From positions 24,727,352 to 24,791,351 of the forward strand of contig CM072148.1 of the NCBI GenBank assembly GCA_036850595.1: DNA of 64,000 bases. The letters run 5' to 3'. The notes under the pieces are model-generated. The model ran no database searches, was not told the DNA's origin, and saw only the letters and a list, made by a program, of their open reading frames with translations. The number at the start of each line of letters is the position of its first letter. Positions within the stretch are counted from its first letter, which is position 1. Source of the stretch: Rhyacichthys aspro. Taxonomy: Eukaryota > Chordata > Actinopteri > Gobiiformes > Rhyacichthyidae. The translations under genes and the position numbers were made by a program. This document shows positions 43,611 through 55,250 of the stretch, piece by piece.

Positions 43611-44719
43611 CATGCCACACAAAGGTGGTAAAAACCTTTAATGTCAGGGGGGACACGGGCTTAACAAACTTTGTTTGTTCTGTAGTTTGGTTTAGGTTTC
43701 CCCCTATCTGTTTGGTCATTAGTTGTTGCTATGGTTCAAGTTCTATTCAAGTTGCCCTCATGTCCCATTTGGGTAGGTCAGTTTTGTTGTGTTAGTTAGG
43801 TTCATTTTGACATTCTGTTCCTTGTAATGTTATATTACTTTGACCTCTCCTAGGCCTGTATATTGTTGGCTCTCCATGCCACCATAGACTCCACCATGTC
43901 TTTTTTGATGGTATCATCAACTTTCCTAAACACTCGCCACATATTATACCAGTCTCCCCACTGAAAAAAAAAAATGTTTTTTTGTTTTTTTTTAAATGAA
44001 GAATATTCATTTGGAGAAAGACTGTGTTGATGTAATATCCAATCCTCAAACCCTCTGCTTGCAATGAGCGGTTTTCATTTCTTGCAAACAGAGACAAAAA
44101 TCAAAACCCTCAGGATTGCAGGTAGGACACCCTGACTCCACACGATACATTTCAGGGCCTGTATCACTTGCCCACTGAGAAACAAATGGTGTGTCACCAA
44201 AACAACATGCACTCAGTTCTCCAGAATGTTAAATGAAACCGCATCCAGTCTGAATTCTCCTAGCCTCCAACAAGCACCCACAAATGCACCGCCTTTTAAC
44301 ATAACCTTTCCATCAGTATATTATATAGTATATGATGGAATAGCAAGTGATGTGCATAAATTGATAAAAATGATTTGTATGCTAAAATAGGCCGCCCCCT
44401 AAATTCCAAATTTCATTGATATGGTGATTTCATTATCTATCATTTCATGTTTACCATTTCAAACTATTACTTTTCTTTAAAAACTATGCCAGACAAGTAC
44501 AAGTTTAAGTGTAGTTCCTACTTACACCACAAGAGGGAGATACACAAACGTGAGCGCATCTGCAAGGGTAAACAGAATGGCTGTCGGATATTGATTTATA
44601 AGCCACAGCAAGTCACAGGGACAAAAACAGTAGAAGCTGTAAGCTCAGGCTTGAATCTCAGAGACCGGTCAAGAGATTAAAACAGACCTAATGCTCTCTC
44701 AACTTCAAACCATCTTAAG
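43611..44719. other. No gene recognised
   Basis: I searched both strands for Polinton partners (retroviral-type integrase, packaging ATPase, capsid) and saw none. Short frames only. Confidence 0.4.
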
Positions 44720-46230
44720 GTCTGAACCCCCTCAGCCAAGTAATCACCAAGACTGGCTATGGATACCGACTCAGGAATAGGGCCACCATCAGTCACCTCC
44801 TCTACAAGGATGACATCAAGCTGTACGCCAAGAGCGAGAGAGACATTGACTCACTGATCCACACAACCAGAATCTACAGCAATGACTTCAGAATGTCATT
44901 TGGAAGTGTGGTTGGATGGTGACAAAGAGAGGGAAGGTAATCAAACAGAAGGGGTCTCACTCCCAGAAGGTACAATAGCAGAAATTGAGGAGAGTACTTT
45001 GGAAGTACTTTGGAATTCCATAAGCAAATGCAACCTTGAAGAGGCCACAAGAAGTGCAGCAACAGCCAAATACTTACACTAAGTAAGGCATGTCCTATGG
45101 AGTCAGCGCAATGGCAAAAACAAGGTCCAGGCAATTAACATCTATGCCCTGCCAGTAATCAGATACCCTGCTGGAATACTAAGCAGGCCAAAGGAAGAGA
45201 TACACCACAGAAGAGACACATACCACAGAAGTTAAAACATGAAAGCTCCTTGCCATGTATGTAGGGGTCCACCCCAAATCCAGCACTGAGGGCTGAGATT
45301 GTACACTAAGGGCAACAAAGAAGGCAGAGGACAAGTGAGTGTCTGAACCACTATCCAAGATCCTGGGATACATCAAGAAAATGGCCTCGACAGATGAAGC
45401 ACTTAGTGAATGTCTCAGCCAGAGGAAAACAGAGGAAGAGGTGCTGGAGGTACCATCATGGGAGTAAAGGCCCCTACATGGGATGTACCACCACCAAATA
45501 AGTGAACTGATATCAAGAAATCCTCCCAATGGCTAGAAAGGGATGGACTGAAGGACAGCACAGAGGCACTAATCATCGCTGCACAGGAGCAGGCCTTGAG
45601 CACCAGAGCAATAGAGGCCCAAATATACCACACCTGACAAGACCCCAGGTGCAGGCTGTGCAAAGAGGCCCCTGAGACAATCCAGCACATAACTGCAGGG
45701 TGTAAGATGCTGGCAGGGAAAACATACATCGAACGCCATAACCAAGTGGCTGGTATAGTGTACAGGAACATCTGCAGAGTATGGACTAGAAACCCCAAGG
45801 TCAAAGTGGGAAAACACCTCCGAAAGTGGAAGAGAATGACCAAGCCAAGATCCTGTGGGACTTCCAGATACAGACCTAGAAAACAGACGAAAGCCTTGGT
45901 GGTGCACACAGCAATGCCTAGTGATGGCAACATCAGAAAAAAAAGAAACTTGAGAAGCTAGAGAAATACCAAGGCCTCAAAGAAGAACTTGATAAGGTCT
46001 GGAGACAGAAGTCAACAGTGGTGCCAGTGGTCTTCGCAGCACTCGGGGTAGTAACCCCCAAATTGGAGGAGTGGCTACAGCAGATCACAGGAAAAACATC
46101 TTACATCTCAGTCCAGAAGAGCGCAGTCGTAGGAACAGTTAAGATATTGTGCAGAACTCTCAAGCTACCAGGACCACCCTTCCATAGGTGGTCTAAAGCT
46201 TGGATGTTTTAGATCACCTATGGAAGGGCG
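44720..46230 (+). pseudogene. LINE with restriction-like endonuclease (R4/Rex6 or HERO-like), 5'-truncated
   Basis: The copy starts in the RT palm: ISHLLYKDDIKLYAKSERDI, where YKDD replaces the catalytic YADD. The RT end and linker are spread over frames (ATRSAATAKYLH, VIRYPAG, KLLAMYVGVHPKSST, KMASTDEALSECL). A C-x2-C...H...C site follows at about 45655-45705 (CRLC...IQHITAGC pattern), then RNICRVWT and, at about 45890, HTAMPSDGNIRKK. In intact relatives the PD..D catalytic core of the endonuclease lies just before that last block. Here about 25 codons are missing, so the nuclease is inactivated. PVVFAALG and LEEWLQQITG follow, and the copy ends in a strong hairpin. Confidence 0.75.
46177..46228 (+). 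other. 21-bp hairpin at the LINE 3' end
   Basis: CCCTTCCATAGGTGGTCTAAA (46177-46197) pairs with 46208-46228 around a 10-base loop. The only mismatch is a G-U pair in RNA. It lies just after the last coding block, where the LINE reverse transcriptase would recognise its RNA. Confidence 0.85.
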
Positions 46231-46391
46231 AGAGGACGATTTTTTAAGAGTAATGAAATTTAATAATAATACCGCTTTGACCAATGGGTCTGATTAAATC
46301 TATGCTGATTTTACTGATCTCTCACTCTTGGCTGCACTGATTGAAAGCTCTGTTATTGGTTAAAAGCCAAATGCCTGTGACACACTGACAA

Positions 46392-47350
46392 AGGTCCCAT
46401 ATTATGCTAAATTGACTTCTCTGAGCTTTTAATCATGTTATAACGTTTCTACCTCTAACACATACCCAAAGTTGTGTTTTGTTTCATTCGCGCATGTTTG
46501 AGTAATTTATTTAATTTGAGCTACAGTCCTTTCAACAAGCTGTTTCACACAATGACGTCAATATGTGAAGTAAACCACTTCTCTCCAGGAAGTGCTCCTC
46601 CACACTCCTCCAGCCCCTGTCTCCTGCACTGTCAACAAGTGCCGTGCTCTGCAGCTCAGACACACAGAGAAGCATCGCTGCTACTGTATTAGCTTACTTA
46701 CTGTCAGCAACATGTATTACTAACAAGTATTACTGCTTAGCTCTACATATTGCTAGGCTACTTTATTATAGTTCTTTCAATACACTGCACAACAGCTACC
46801 TAAGGAGTCTCCAGGCAGCATACATTCTCAACTTCAGTAGGCATTGTACGGCCATTTCCACATGTGCACCTATAAACAGAAGCAGTTAACACGCGCTATG
46901 CTATGGGCTACACCATAGAAACATACACAATAAATAGTTTCTCATTTAACAAGCAGAAACGTCTTATAGAAGCCTTTGAGGTCTTTGTGTTTGCTCATGT
47001 TCTTCGAACTCAGAGTCAGACTCTAGGTCAAAGATATACGCTCAGTTACTCTCAAAGCCATTGCTGAAAAAGTTATTACTACAATGTACCGTGTTTACTT
47101 CAGTCTGTTTCCAGCGCAGCTTGCGCAGCTGTAGCGTGACGTCATGAGTGGGCGGAGCCAACATGGGAGAGCTGAGCCTTAAAGTGACAGCGCCAAATCA
47201 GACCGTTCACTTTGGACTCATGATGAGAGCTCATCCAAACCGCTTGTATAAGATAATTATTGTGTGTTTCATGTTGCAAAACGTGATATGGTAACCTAAA
47301 TGTATCCAAAATACACTGTATAATGTTCAAAATAGTATAATATAGGACCT
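46392..47350. mobile_element. Kolobok-type element, copy B, internally deleted and inverted
   Basis: The same element as 2307-5156, in opposite orientation. Left AGGTCCCATATTATGCTAAA; right end TATAGGACCT followed by TTAA (47351-47354); the left flank is ACAA and no longer TTAA. It keeps the first exon of the P2X7-tail-like gene (about 47065-46950, minus) and the promoter-side sequences of both genes, but nearly 1.9 kb of the centre is missing, including the later exons and the THAP finger. Confidence 0.8.
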
Positions 47351-47379
47351 TTAAATTCAGCCTCCTTATGCTTGCGCCA

Positions 47380-47460
47380 CCTAAAGTCCTGCCTCTTTAT
47401 ACTTGCGTCTCCGCTCTGATAACAGGAAAAAATACATTTTGACACGCCCCATGTTATGAT
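47380..47460. repeat. Dispersed repeat, copy 1
   Basis: TCCGCTCTGATAACAGGAAAAAAT followed by GACACGCCCC recurs at 51172-51245 with few changes over about 70 bp. The family is unknown; no promoter boxes could be fixed. Confidence 0.7.
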
Positions 47461-47480
47461 CGGGAAAATACGGCCTAGAC

Positions 47481-48160
47481 CAGTGGTGGGATATTATTTT
47501 TCTCCAAGAGCCACATTAGAACCTGGGACTCTTATGGAGGGCCAGGACAACATGGTGAACTCACTTCATCAACTCTAGTCACCTGCATAAACACAGATGA
47601 TAGTGGCTCCTTCCTCTGCTGGTGGCTTCCAAACAAGGCCTGAACCAAGAAATCTATATTCATTGTCAACAACATTTACCATGATTACCACATCAATGTT
47701 GGCTTGGGGCAGTGGTAACCACATTATCTAAAAATAAGATAACACAAATTAATAAATATTCAAAATTAAATCAACTTAAAATCAAACATAGGCTACACTA
47801 AAGGAGGCGCACACAGTGGACTGCAATAACCAGGGTGAGGTAGGTTGCTATAAATACCCTGGAGCTCTCCCCATTTGCCTTTATCAATACACCCTTGAAC
47901 CAACAAAAAAGTGGTTACTTACAAAAAATAGTAAAATAGTAAATAATATAGTTACAGTCACAACCCAACACACCCACAAATATATATTTCTTCACATATT
48001 AAGAAAGAACATTGTCACACCTCCAGGTAAAGACTTGAACAATTTTCCACAGCTTAAGCATGGACTGATTAAGTCTCAATTCATCCTGGTATGCAGTGCT
48101 AAAACTTCTAATTTCCACTACTCCTTTGAATGGAGATAGTGGTTAATGTTTTGTTTTTTG
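47481..48160. mobile_element. hAT-like fragment
   Basis: It starts CAGTGGTGGG followed by a TTTCTCCAAGAGCCACATTA-like stretch and an inverted GGGCCAGG, features of common non-autonomous hAT ends in vertebrates. I could not fix the right end or a target duplication. Its interior has a 107-codon frame (47816-48139) without known motifs. Confidence 0.45.
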
Positions 48161-48290
48161 TGGCCTGCCACTGGCTGACCATTTTTAAAAGTGGTCTGCC
48201 AGTGCTTGACCGTTTTTGAGATGCCCCCTGGTGGTGGCCCGCCACTGGCTGGCCGTTTTTACAAAAGTGGCTGGCCATTTGTCACTTTTT
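48160..48290. repeat. Degenerate tandem repeat
   Basis: Three to four units of about 30-45 bp with the core TGGCCCGCCACTGGCTGGCC followed by GTTTTTA. The CGCCACTG core resembles hAT ends, so it may derive from repeated element termini. Confidence 0.6.
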
Positions 48291-49789
48291 GATCTTGATC
48301 GTGCTGCTGATAAAAATTATGTTGTTTAGTATAAAAATAAATCGGGATGAAAACAGCAAGATGTCAGAGGTCAGGTGCATGGTGTGATAAAAGGTCAAAA
48401 TTCAACAAAGTAACGCACATAATTTGGCTTTACGTTCAAAGTGTAGATTGGGTTGTTGCGGTCCAATCAGTCGGCTTTTGGTCCGCTAATTGGGAATGGC
48501 TGTTCTAGAATGTTTACAGTTATGCAGTTATGCAGGAAATTACATTCTAATATTTAATAATAGGGTTAGATTACCTTGAAAATTAGGCCTTATCCTTGGG
48601 TCATAAGTGACCATCAGACGGTTCAATATGTTGGAGGTGGAGTTGGCTGGAACATGGGCCATGTCTTCAGGAGACAATTGTCTATATAGAGAAAAAAAAT
48701 GTTATAAAATAAACATACAAGATACAAGTTTACCTTTTAGACTGTCATTTACAGTATACATTTGAATGGCACAGTTTTATTATTTGCACCAATTTCATTA
48801 GTTGAATACTCTAAAAAGGTTCCAAAGAAGGATGAAGGTTTGAAGGTGAAGATGTTTCCATTTGTTGTTTGAAGTTGTCAATTGTAGGTTCCACTGATAA
48901 GAGAGCTGACTTTTATATATCTCAGAGGGAGAGGTTTGCCCTGTTTGACTCTGATTTCTGTGTCGTTAAGAGTTGAATGTGCTGAGTGAGTGCTGGCGGG
49001 GGAGCTGTTATGCTCCTGTGGACGATAAGTAATCCCCTTCAAGTGTTAATGTCTCTGTCATCCTTTCTCTGTGCTCTCATAGCTCCTACCCTTTCCCCTT
49101 TTCACAGCACCCTGCTCTGACAAACACTAAAAACAGTAAATCATCACCTGAACCTGGCTCTGCCATCAATACTGCTCTCCAATTAGTCATGGTTTTGGTG
49201 TGATTGGCTGGGATTAGTTTTGTATTGCTTTGTTGTAAAGCCAGTCATTGAAATAAATCTGCGTCTACGTATAGAGTCATAATGAAGGCAGTTTTTTTAG
49301 TTTTGTTTTTTTATCCCCATTATTTACAGCATCACAATTTGTGCAGAAAGTGAGTGAAGGAGCAGAGGGATAAAGGATCTGTGTTAAGATAGCTCTCAGC
49401 AGCTGACACATGCACACAGGAAAGACATATCCCTTACATTGCCTTACTGCCATAACTCTATATTGAAAACCATTTTGGTATTATTGGTGATCTAGGCCTT
49501 AAAAACTTAGCAGGTGGGCATGAGACTATATGTAAATTAAATACAATAACTAACTTAACCACAAAAAGAGAGAAACAACAACAAACAAAAACAACAGAGT
49601 GAGCAGTGAGCAGGAGGAAATAAGTTCAAACATACTGATACATGTTTACAGTAGGCTATTTCTTTTCTTTTTACTGAAATCACATTGTCACAAAGCGCAG
49701 TAGCTCAAATCTGTGAAATTCTGGTCTTTTTTGATAGTATGCCACAAACAAAGTTGTTTTATGAGTCTTATTTATTTAACCTGCTTAAT
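48291..49789. other. No gene recognised
   Basis: AT-rich with short frames only on both strands. No element ends were found. Confidence 0.4.
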
Positions 49790-50090
49790 CTCTAGAACAC
49801 TTACAGCAACTAGCTTCTACAGTTACAGAAGAAGTCCAGGAGATTCCCAACTTGCAGCAGTGGTTCAACTCTGACAAGCCCAGCTGTAGGACTACCTGCT
49901 ACTCAAGGCAAAAGGGTAAAGAACCTCTCGGACAGAGAACTTACCCACATTGAGAATGAGGTTCTATCTAAAGGGCTTAATTTCTTGGTCACACCAATGC
50001 AAATCCCCACAGTAGACCTGATTAAAGCAACGGAATCAGCCATAAAAAAAAAACAAACTGGTAGAAAGTGAAGATGAAGAACTGAGACTC
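49790..50090 (+). pseudogene. Penelope-like retroelement fragment
   Basis: One frame reads VKNLSDRELTHIENEVLSKG, continues LNFLVTPMQIPTVDLIKATE and SAIKKKQ, and ends in a stop near 50073. The N-L-S...VLSKGLNF...P block with the helix I-xx-ATESAI is the conserved N-terminal segment before the RT of Penelope-like elements. RT and the GIY-YIG endonuclease are absent. The next sequence is a Rex1 fragment. Confidence 0.6.
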
Positions 50091-50224
50091 TAAGTCATAG
50101 GCAGTTTCAAGTTTCAGAAGGGCCACAAAATGAGCTGCCTTGGATAAACTATCCACAATATTTGAGAAGATAGTTTTTAAAAATTCAACAAAACATTACA
50201 CACTTAAGGCAGCACAGTGCAGGC

Positions 50225-51045
50225 GTGGCGGACATAAATGTCTCAGAGACTGATTTTAATTATACCTCTGAGTCCTGCCACATTCAAAAATACTCTGATG
50301 ACACAGCAATAGTAGCTTGCATCAAAAATGGACAGGAAGAGGAATACAGGAGTCTTATAGAGAACTTTTATAGATGCTTTTATAGATGGAGCCAAGAGAA
50401 CAGTCTCATTCTAAACACCTCCAAAACGAATGAGATGGTCATTGACTTTAGGCACAATACACCCCCACTTCAAACTGTGACCATTAGTGGAGAAGATATT
50501 GAAATAGTGTCCACCTATAAATACCTGGGAGTGCATCTGGACAACAAGCTGGACTGGTCCATAAATGCAGATGCACTTCATAGGAAAGGCCAAAGCCGGC
50601 TATATTTTCTAAGAAAGCTATGGTCTTTTAATGTAAACACTAAACTGTTGCAGATGTTTTATCAGGCGGTAATGGCCAACTCTGTTTTTTATGCTGCAGT
50701 CTTTTGGGGGGGCAGTCGTAGGAGACTTGAAAAACTAATAGAGAGAGCTGGTTCAACTAGTAGTTTAGAGACTCTGGTTGAGGTGGGTGGAGCAACGGAC
50801 ACTCAACAGGATGGATGCTATACTGAACAACATGGAACATCCCATGAATTCAGCTTTTGAACTACAAAGAGCAGACAGTGGACGTCTGAGATCAGTGAGC
50901 TGCAGGACAGAACGCCACCAGAACTCCTTCTTCCCGACCGCCATAAGACTGTATAATCAGTCTTATTGCAGATGAAGATTAGAAGAGCACCAAGATTGAA
51001 TTTCCCCTAGGGGATTAATAAAGTGTTTTTGATTTGATTTGATAA
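50225..51045 (+). pseudogene. Rex1-type LINE, 5'-truncated 3' end
   Basis: A 211-codon frame encodes the end of a CR1-like reverse transcriptase: HIQKYSDDTAIVA (catalytic region, with SDD for the usual ADD), NTSKTNEMVIDF, YKYLGVHLDNKLDW, RKGQSRLYFLRKLWSFNV, FYQAVMANSVFYA and ERAGS. In the next phase the C-terminus follows (RTLNRMDAILNN, RLRSVSCRTERHQNSFFPTA, IRLYN). It ends in a 3' region with a CCCCTAGGGGATTAATAAAG hairpin-like motif and TTTGATTTGATTTGAT repeats. The copy is a typical 5' truncation; one frame change near 50770 and the truncation make it inactive. Confidence 0.85.
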
Positions 51046-51861
51046 AGACAGTGGTACATATGCGATCTCAGATACGGTTCCAGGACTGTGCATAAACATA
51101 TTCATTATATTATTGACGTGTGCTGATCAACAGAAACAAAGACAGCTTTACATTATGTCAAATTATCATCTAGTCCTGTCTCTTTATACCGAAGTCTCCG
51201 CTCTGATAATAGGAAAAAATAGATAGTGACACGCCCCTCATTGAGCTTCCGTCTCTGTCTCTGCCGATCGGGACGATATGGCCCTCATGTATGTCAGTGA
51301 TGATGTTTCGGCCTTAGCCTTCTTCAGTCTGTTTGTTTAAATGCTCTAAGCCAGAGCCATTTTTCACATACCTTAAGTCTTGTTACCAATTTCTGTCATT
51401 TTCCATGGACTTTGATCAAATACGCATACGATTTTTGGACAGATAGAAATACCTTATTTAGAACCGACTCCAACCATCCTTTGCCTCTTAAAAACAGTCT
51501 ACCTTATGGCCAATTTTGCAGTCTTAGATTTTGAAAGAAACATGGATGTAATGACCAAATATCTGAACAAAGAGGATATACTAAATCAGTGATGAAGGAT
51601 GCTACCACTAAGATAAAACACAAACCCAGAACAGAACTCTACTGAGAACTCAAGTGAAAAATTTAATGATTGCATCATATTTTCTTTAGTCTACTCAAAG
51701 GGTATACTGGAATCATATCATATATCCCTTTTTTTTTATTTCTTTTTTTTTTTAAGAAAAACACCTTGCAGTTTACAAAAGAGGAAAAAACCTTAGAGAC
51801 CTACTTGTGCACTCATATTTGCCTTCCTGTCAAATGACTTTATCACCAAATACCAAAGCAC
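51046..51861. other. Dispersed repeat copy 2 and unassigned sequence
   Basis: 51172-51245 matches the repeat at 47380-47460. A homopolymer-rich tract lies at about 51728-51756. No gene was recognised. Confidence 0.5.
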
Positions 51862-52236
51862 TTGTACCTGAGGGAAATCATCACTGTGGGATCTACAGCC
51901 AATGCAGTTATACTTACCGCAGCATCAGTTTTAAGCACCCCCATGGTAGGAACTCTGACTAGACTATGTTTGTTGAACGCAGAGACTGAGGTAATTACAA
52001 CGCTCATTTTTTGTGGATTGATGTTAACTTTAGTCTTGTATGTTTTTATGGTGTGTTTGAATGTTGAATGGCTGTCTTGCTCTTTGGATGTGTCCTGCAG
52101 TTTGGTTAAGACCCTCACACTCGTTTGTGTAAGCCTTGCGACCTTTTTGGTTCAAGTTATAAGAGCTGCCAAACTTAACAGACGTAACAATGATCTGAAG
52201 AAGGGTAAGATTGAAACCTCATCATTAAACACTTGA
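51862..52236 (+). CDS. Candidate small membrane protein, unknown
   Basis: A 124-codon frame (start chosen at the first ATG, 51862) with three hydrophobic segments at about residues 15-36, 44-66 and 80-100 and a basic C-terminal tail (RAAKLNRRNNDLKKGK). I recognise no family. A possible GT donor follows GAG at about 51990, so the frame may be an exon that only appears to run on. Length, hydrophobic pattern and absence of nearby element parts make it the best of the unassigned frames, but a chance frame is quite possible. Confidence 0.25.
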   Translation: MYLREIITVGSTANAVILTAASVLSTPMVGTLTRLCLLNAETEVITTLIFCGLMLTLVLYVFMVCLNVEWLSCSLDVSCSLVKTLTLVCVSLATFLVQVIRAAKLNRRNNDLKKGKIETSSLNT

Positions 52237-52719
52237 CATATGGAAACATTGACTGTGTGATGTTTTGTAGAATTCTAGCACCTCAAGGGAAATATCTCCA
52301 TTGTGCGTTTTTTGTGACCTGTAACTAAATCAACTGCAATATGTGAACAGGGATGGACATGAGCTATGAGACCATTTCATCACTCTAAGGGCCAAAAAAG
52401 AGCACCAAAAAAGCAGGTACTCATGAGTATGTTGTCTTGACTTGGAGATACTCAGAAGGGTCAAGCTGGTGGGAAAGCGGCTTTACATTTTGACAAGATG
52501 GCGCTTTGATAGATGCAGTGGTCACAGTGGCTCTGTGCCTTTTATTTGTTTTAGTTCTTTCTCTTCTCTTTCTTTGTGCTTGGGTACCGTGCTCATCAGA
52601 GTGCTGTGTTTGTGTATTAACTCTAGCAACTGTTGGCGCTGTCTAGACCCCCACCAATGCTCCCCGGAGTGAGGCCTGAGATCCACCATGGAGAAAGCAT
52701 CACAGATGCAGAGCAAGAT
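52237..52719. other. No gene recognised
   Basis: It probably contains the 5' region of the LINE fragment that follows; GACAAGATGGCGCTTTGATAG near 52493 resembles the start of such leaders. Confidence 0.35.
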
Positions 52720-52960
52720 CAAAGCTGAGCGCGAGGAAGAGGAAATTGAAGCCCGCTGTCCTGTCTGTCTTCATGGGGAACTTATGGTCTTTGAGAAATA
52801 AGATGGACGAACTTGGCTCTCTAGTTCAGACCCAGATGAAGCAATGCCACTGCCCTGCGGATCACAACCTGGTGGCATGACATCACAGGCTTCAACACCA
52901 GAGCCCGGCAGTAGGAGGGGGGCTCTGATAAAGCCAATGAGCTGAATGTTTTTTTACCAT
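52720..52960 (+). pseudogene. APE-type LINE relic, endonuclease start fused to linker
   Basis: KPAVLSVFMGNLWSLRNKMD at about 52753-52812, followed by ELGSLVQTQ, is the start of an APE endonuclease domain. It jumps within about 60 bp to ITGFNTRARQ and GSDKANELN, the linker before the RT in the same kind of element. An internal deletion of several hundred codons joins them. Clade not determined. Confidence 0.55.
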
Positions 52961-54039
52961 GTAAAAATGGTGTACGTAAGTGCGGTGGCCCTGAGGTGCA
53001 TCATCAAAATAGTTTTTGTCCACTAGAATAATAAAAGGAGAGGGACATTTTTTAAAATGACACAACCAGTTATTAGGTTAGGGGGCAATTACTTTTTCTA
53101 CATAGGGCTAGGTAGGTTTGTTAGCTTTTTTTCCCTTAATCAATAAAATCATCACTTACAAACTGCATTTTGTTTTTACTTGAATATATTTGCCTCATGT
53201 TTACATTTTTTGATCTGAAACATTCAATTGTGACAAATGTGCAAAATGCAAGCTTCTTCAGCAGACTAGGGATTTCAACCACGCTTTTCTGCAGCTGATG
53301 GGACAGTTGGTCCAGGTTTATGTGCACTGCTGCAGAGAAGCCTCCGCTGTGGTTTAATTGATAAGCCACTACAGCACAGTAACTGCACTCATGCACTCAT
53401 ACGTCATAAGTGTTAAATTGCAATACACGGTTTTGTGTGGTGAGTGGTTGTAGTGTGGGACTAATGGGCTGTTGTTTTTAGCATCATGCTGCAATATATA
53501 AAAGTCCGGCTCTAAGCGAGGGGTGTGTCGCAGAGGATGTGGAAACACAGTTGCTTCCTGTCAGTCTCCTCTTCGCTGCTTTTATTCTCCTGCTGGTCCC
53601 TCCTAAGACAAAAACTCCTCAGCAGATGCCCTTCGCCAGGCCCTTTCTTCTTCTATTGGCCTTTGTCACCTCCCCCTTCTTCATACCTTTATCAACTGGT
53701 ACCTTCAGGCCTTCTTCCACCCTCATTCTACACCAACCAGCGTTGGATGTCTGTGTGAGTGCTGATGATTTGATATTGGCTGAGAATGGTTTGTGTTGTT
53801 ATGAACTGGTGTCTTATAATTGATATTATTGAAGCACTAACCTTTTAATGGTGTGGGTGTGTCTGTTGGGTGTGTTTGTGTGTAGTCTCAAGGGTGTTCT
53901 GTATAAACAAACTTACGTGACTTAAGTATTAGCTTTATTTATGGTTTTGCCTGGGGTTCAGCCTTATTCATTATTTATTTACACTCTGTTTTGTATCCAG
54001 ATTTTACCCTCCAACTGCTCGTGCTGTTGCCTATCAGTA
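52961..54039. other. Tc1 3'-end fragment; TATA-like promoter with short secretory-like frame
   Basis: 53060-53250 matches the 3' end of the Tc1 element at 62540-62700 (shared GGGCTAGGT, TAGCTTTTTTTCC and AAACTGCATTTTGT). Then GCAATATATAAAAGTCCGGC at about 53491-53510 has a TATA box about 45 bp before an open frame (53539-53823, METQLLPVSLLFAAFILLLVP) with a signal-peptide-like start. No homologous protein comes to mind. Confidence 0.4.
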
Positions 54040-54420
54040 GGATAACTCCTTTTACTCATTCATTCACCTTCTAGCGCTTAGTCCTGTTGGGGGTATCGGG
54101 TGGCTGGAGTCTATCTGAGCAGCTTTGGGACCTGAGGCGGGGTACACCCTGGACCATGGCCACTTAGTCACAGGGCTGACATTTAGACACAGACATTGAC
54201 AGGCACATTCACTCTCATTCATTCACAAGGAGCAATTTAGATTGTTGTTCAACTATACATGCATGTCTTTGGACATTGGGAAGAAGCCGGAGTACACGAA
54301 CTGAACCCATGGTAATACAGGAAGAACATGCAGACACCTCACAGAAAGACAGGGAGTCGGCCGGCCCGGGATTGAATCCCCGACCTTTTTGCTGTGAGGC
54401 AAAAATGTATGCATCTAGGG
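54040..54420 (+). repeat. Common teleost dispersed repeat (LINE 3' region or SINE)
   Basis: The sequence has the familiar order TGTTGGGGGTATCGGGTGGC, GAGGCGGGGTACACCCTGGAC, GGCACATTCACTCTCATTC, CATGCATGTCTTTGGA and AGAACATGCAGACACC, ending in CCTTTTTGCTGTGAGGC. I know this as a very abundant fish repeat but cannot place it in a named family with certainty. Confidence 0.65.
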
Positions 54421-54569
54421 ACTACCTGAATCTACGAAGAGTGGATGTCTGAGCGAGTTTTTTTTTTTCAAAACTGTTTCACAAGTGTATGTATATATGT
54501 AAGTGTTGCTACTTATGGGAACAAGTCAGACAAAAAATTAGTAAGGCATTTAAGGCAAAACAGGTGCTT

Positions 54570-55250
54570 TAACTAAGTCCTTTACTGAAGCCTGTATCAC
54601 TCTGATCGCCAACCGATTGTGCTTTGTACAGACTTATAGTCTTATATACACAGACACTAAGATATAAGCAAAGGTCCTGGCCCACAGGTTGGATAATATT
54701 CTCTCGACAATCATATCATAGGACCAGACTGGATTTATTAAAGGCCTGCGCCCCGTGCTTTTTAACCTGGCTATAAAGCCTCTTGCAAAAGTAGTCCATA
54801 TTGTAGGGACATATCTGGAATTTGGAATGATGTTGTGGCACACAGGCTCTCTCTACTTCTAATCCAGCTGAATCACTTTGCTTTGCTCTGTTGGTGCTCA
54901 GTCACTTTGGTAGTTTCTCATTCTACAAGTTGAACATTGACAAGAGAGTACTTTTTTTAAATGACAGAATGCAAGCCTGCTCTGTCCTCACCAGTCTTAC
55001 CTTTAAGGTTGAGCACAACAAGCTTTCCTAGCTTGGGGTTCCAGTAACTCGAAAACACAAAGATTTATTGTTAAGATAATTTTGCTGTACTAATAAATCA
55101 GGTCAAACAGACATTAACACAATGGAATCGAAGCCCCTTTGTTAGATGAATAAAGTTCTACTTAAAATAGTCATCCTACCAAAATTCCGGTACTTTTCCC
55201 AATTGCTACCGAATTTGATTCCCTGGTCGTTCTTTCAGCAGTCACTCACA
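54570..55250 (+). pseudogene. L1 ORF2 relic, left part
   Basis: The plus strand encodes, over several frames, an L1-type reverse transcriptase: AKVLAHRLDNILSTIIS, DQTGFIKG at about 54720-54745 (RT motif 2 region), then after an internal deletion LGVPVTRKHKDLLLR and LPKFRYFSQLLPN near 55180-55215. Stops occur throughout. The element continues at 62735 after a 7.5-kb Tc1 insertion. The RT catalytic FADD motif is within the deleted part. Confidence 0.75.

Noticed and set aside
45179..45933. Minus-strand frames up to 172 codons opposite the RLE-type LINE
   Set aside because: Antisense shadows of a decayed LINE; hydrophobic content comes from the reverse complement of charged codons.
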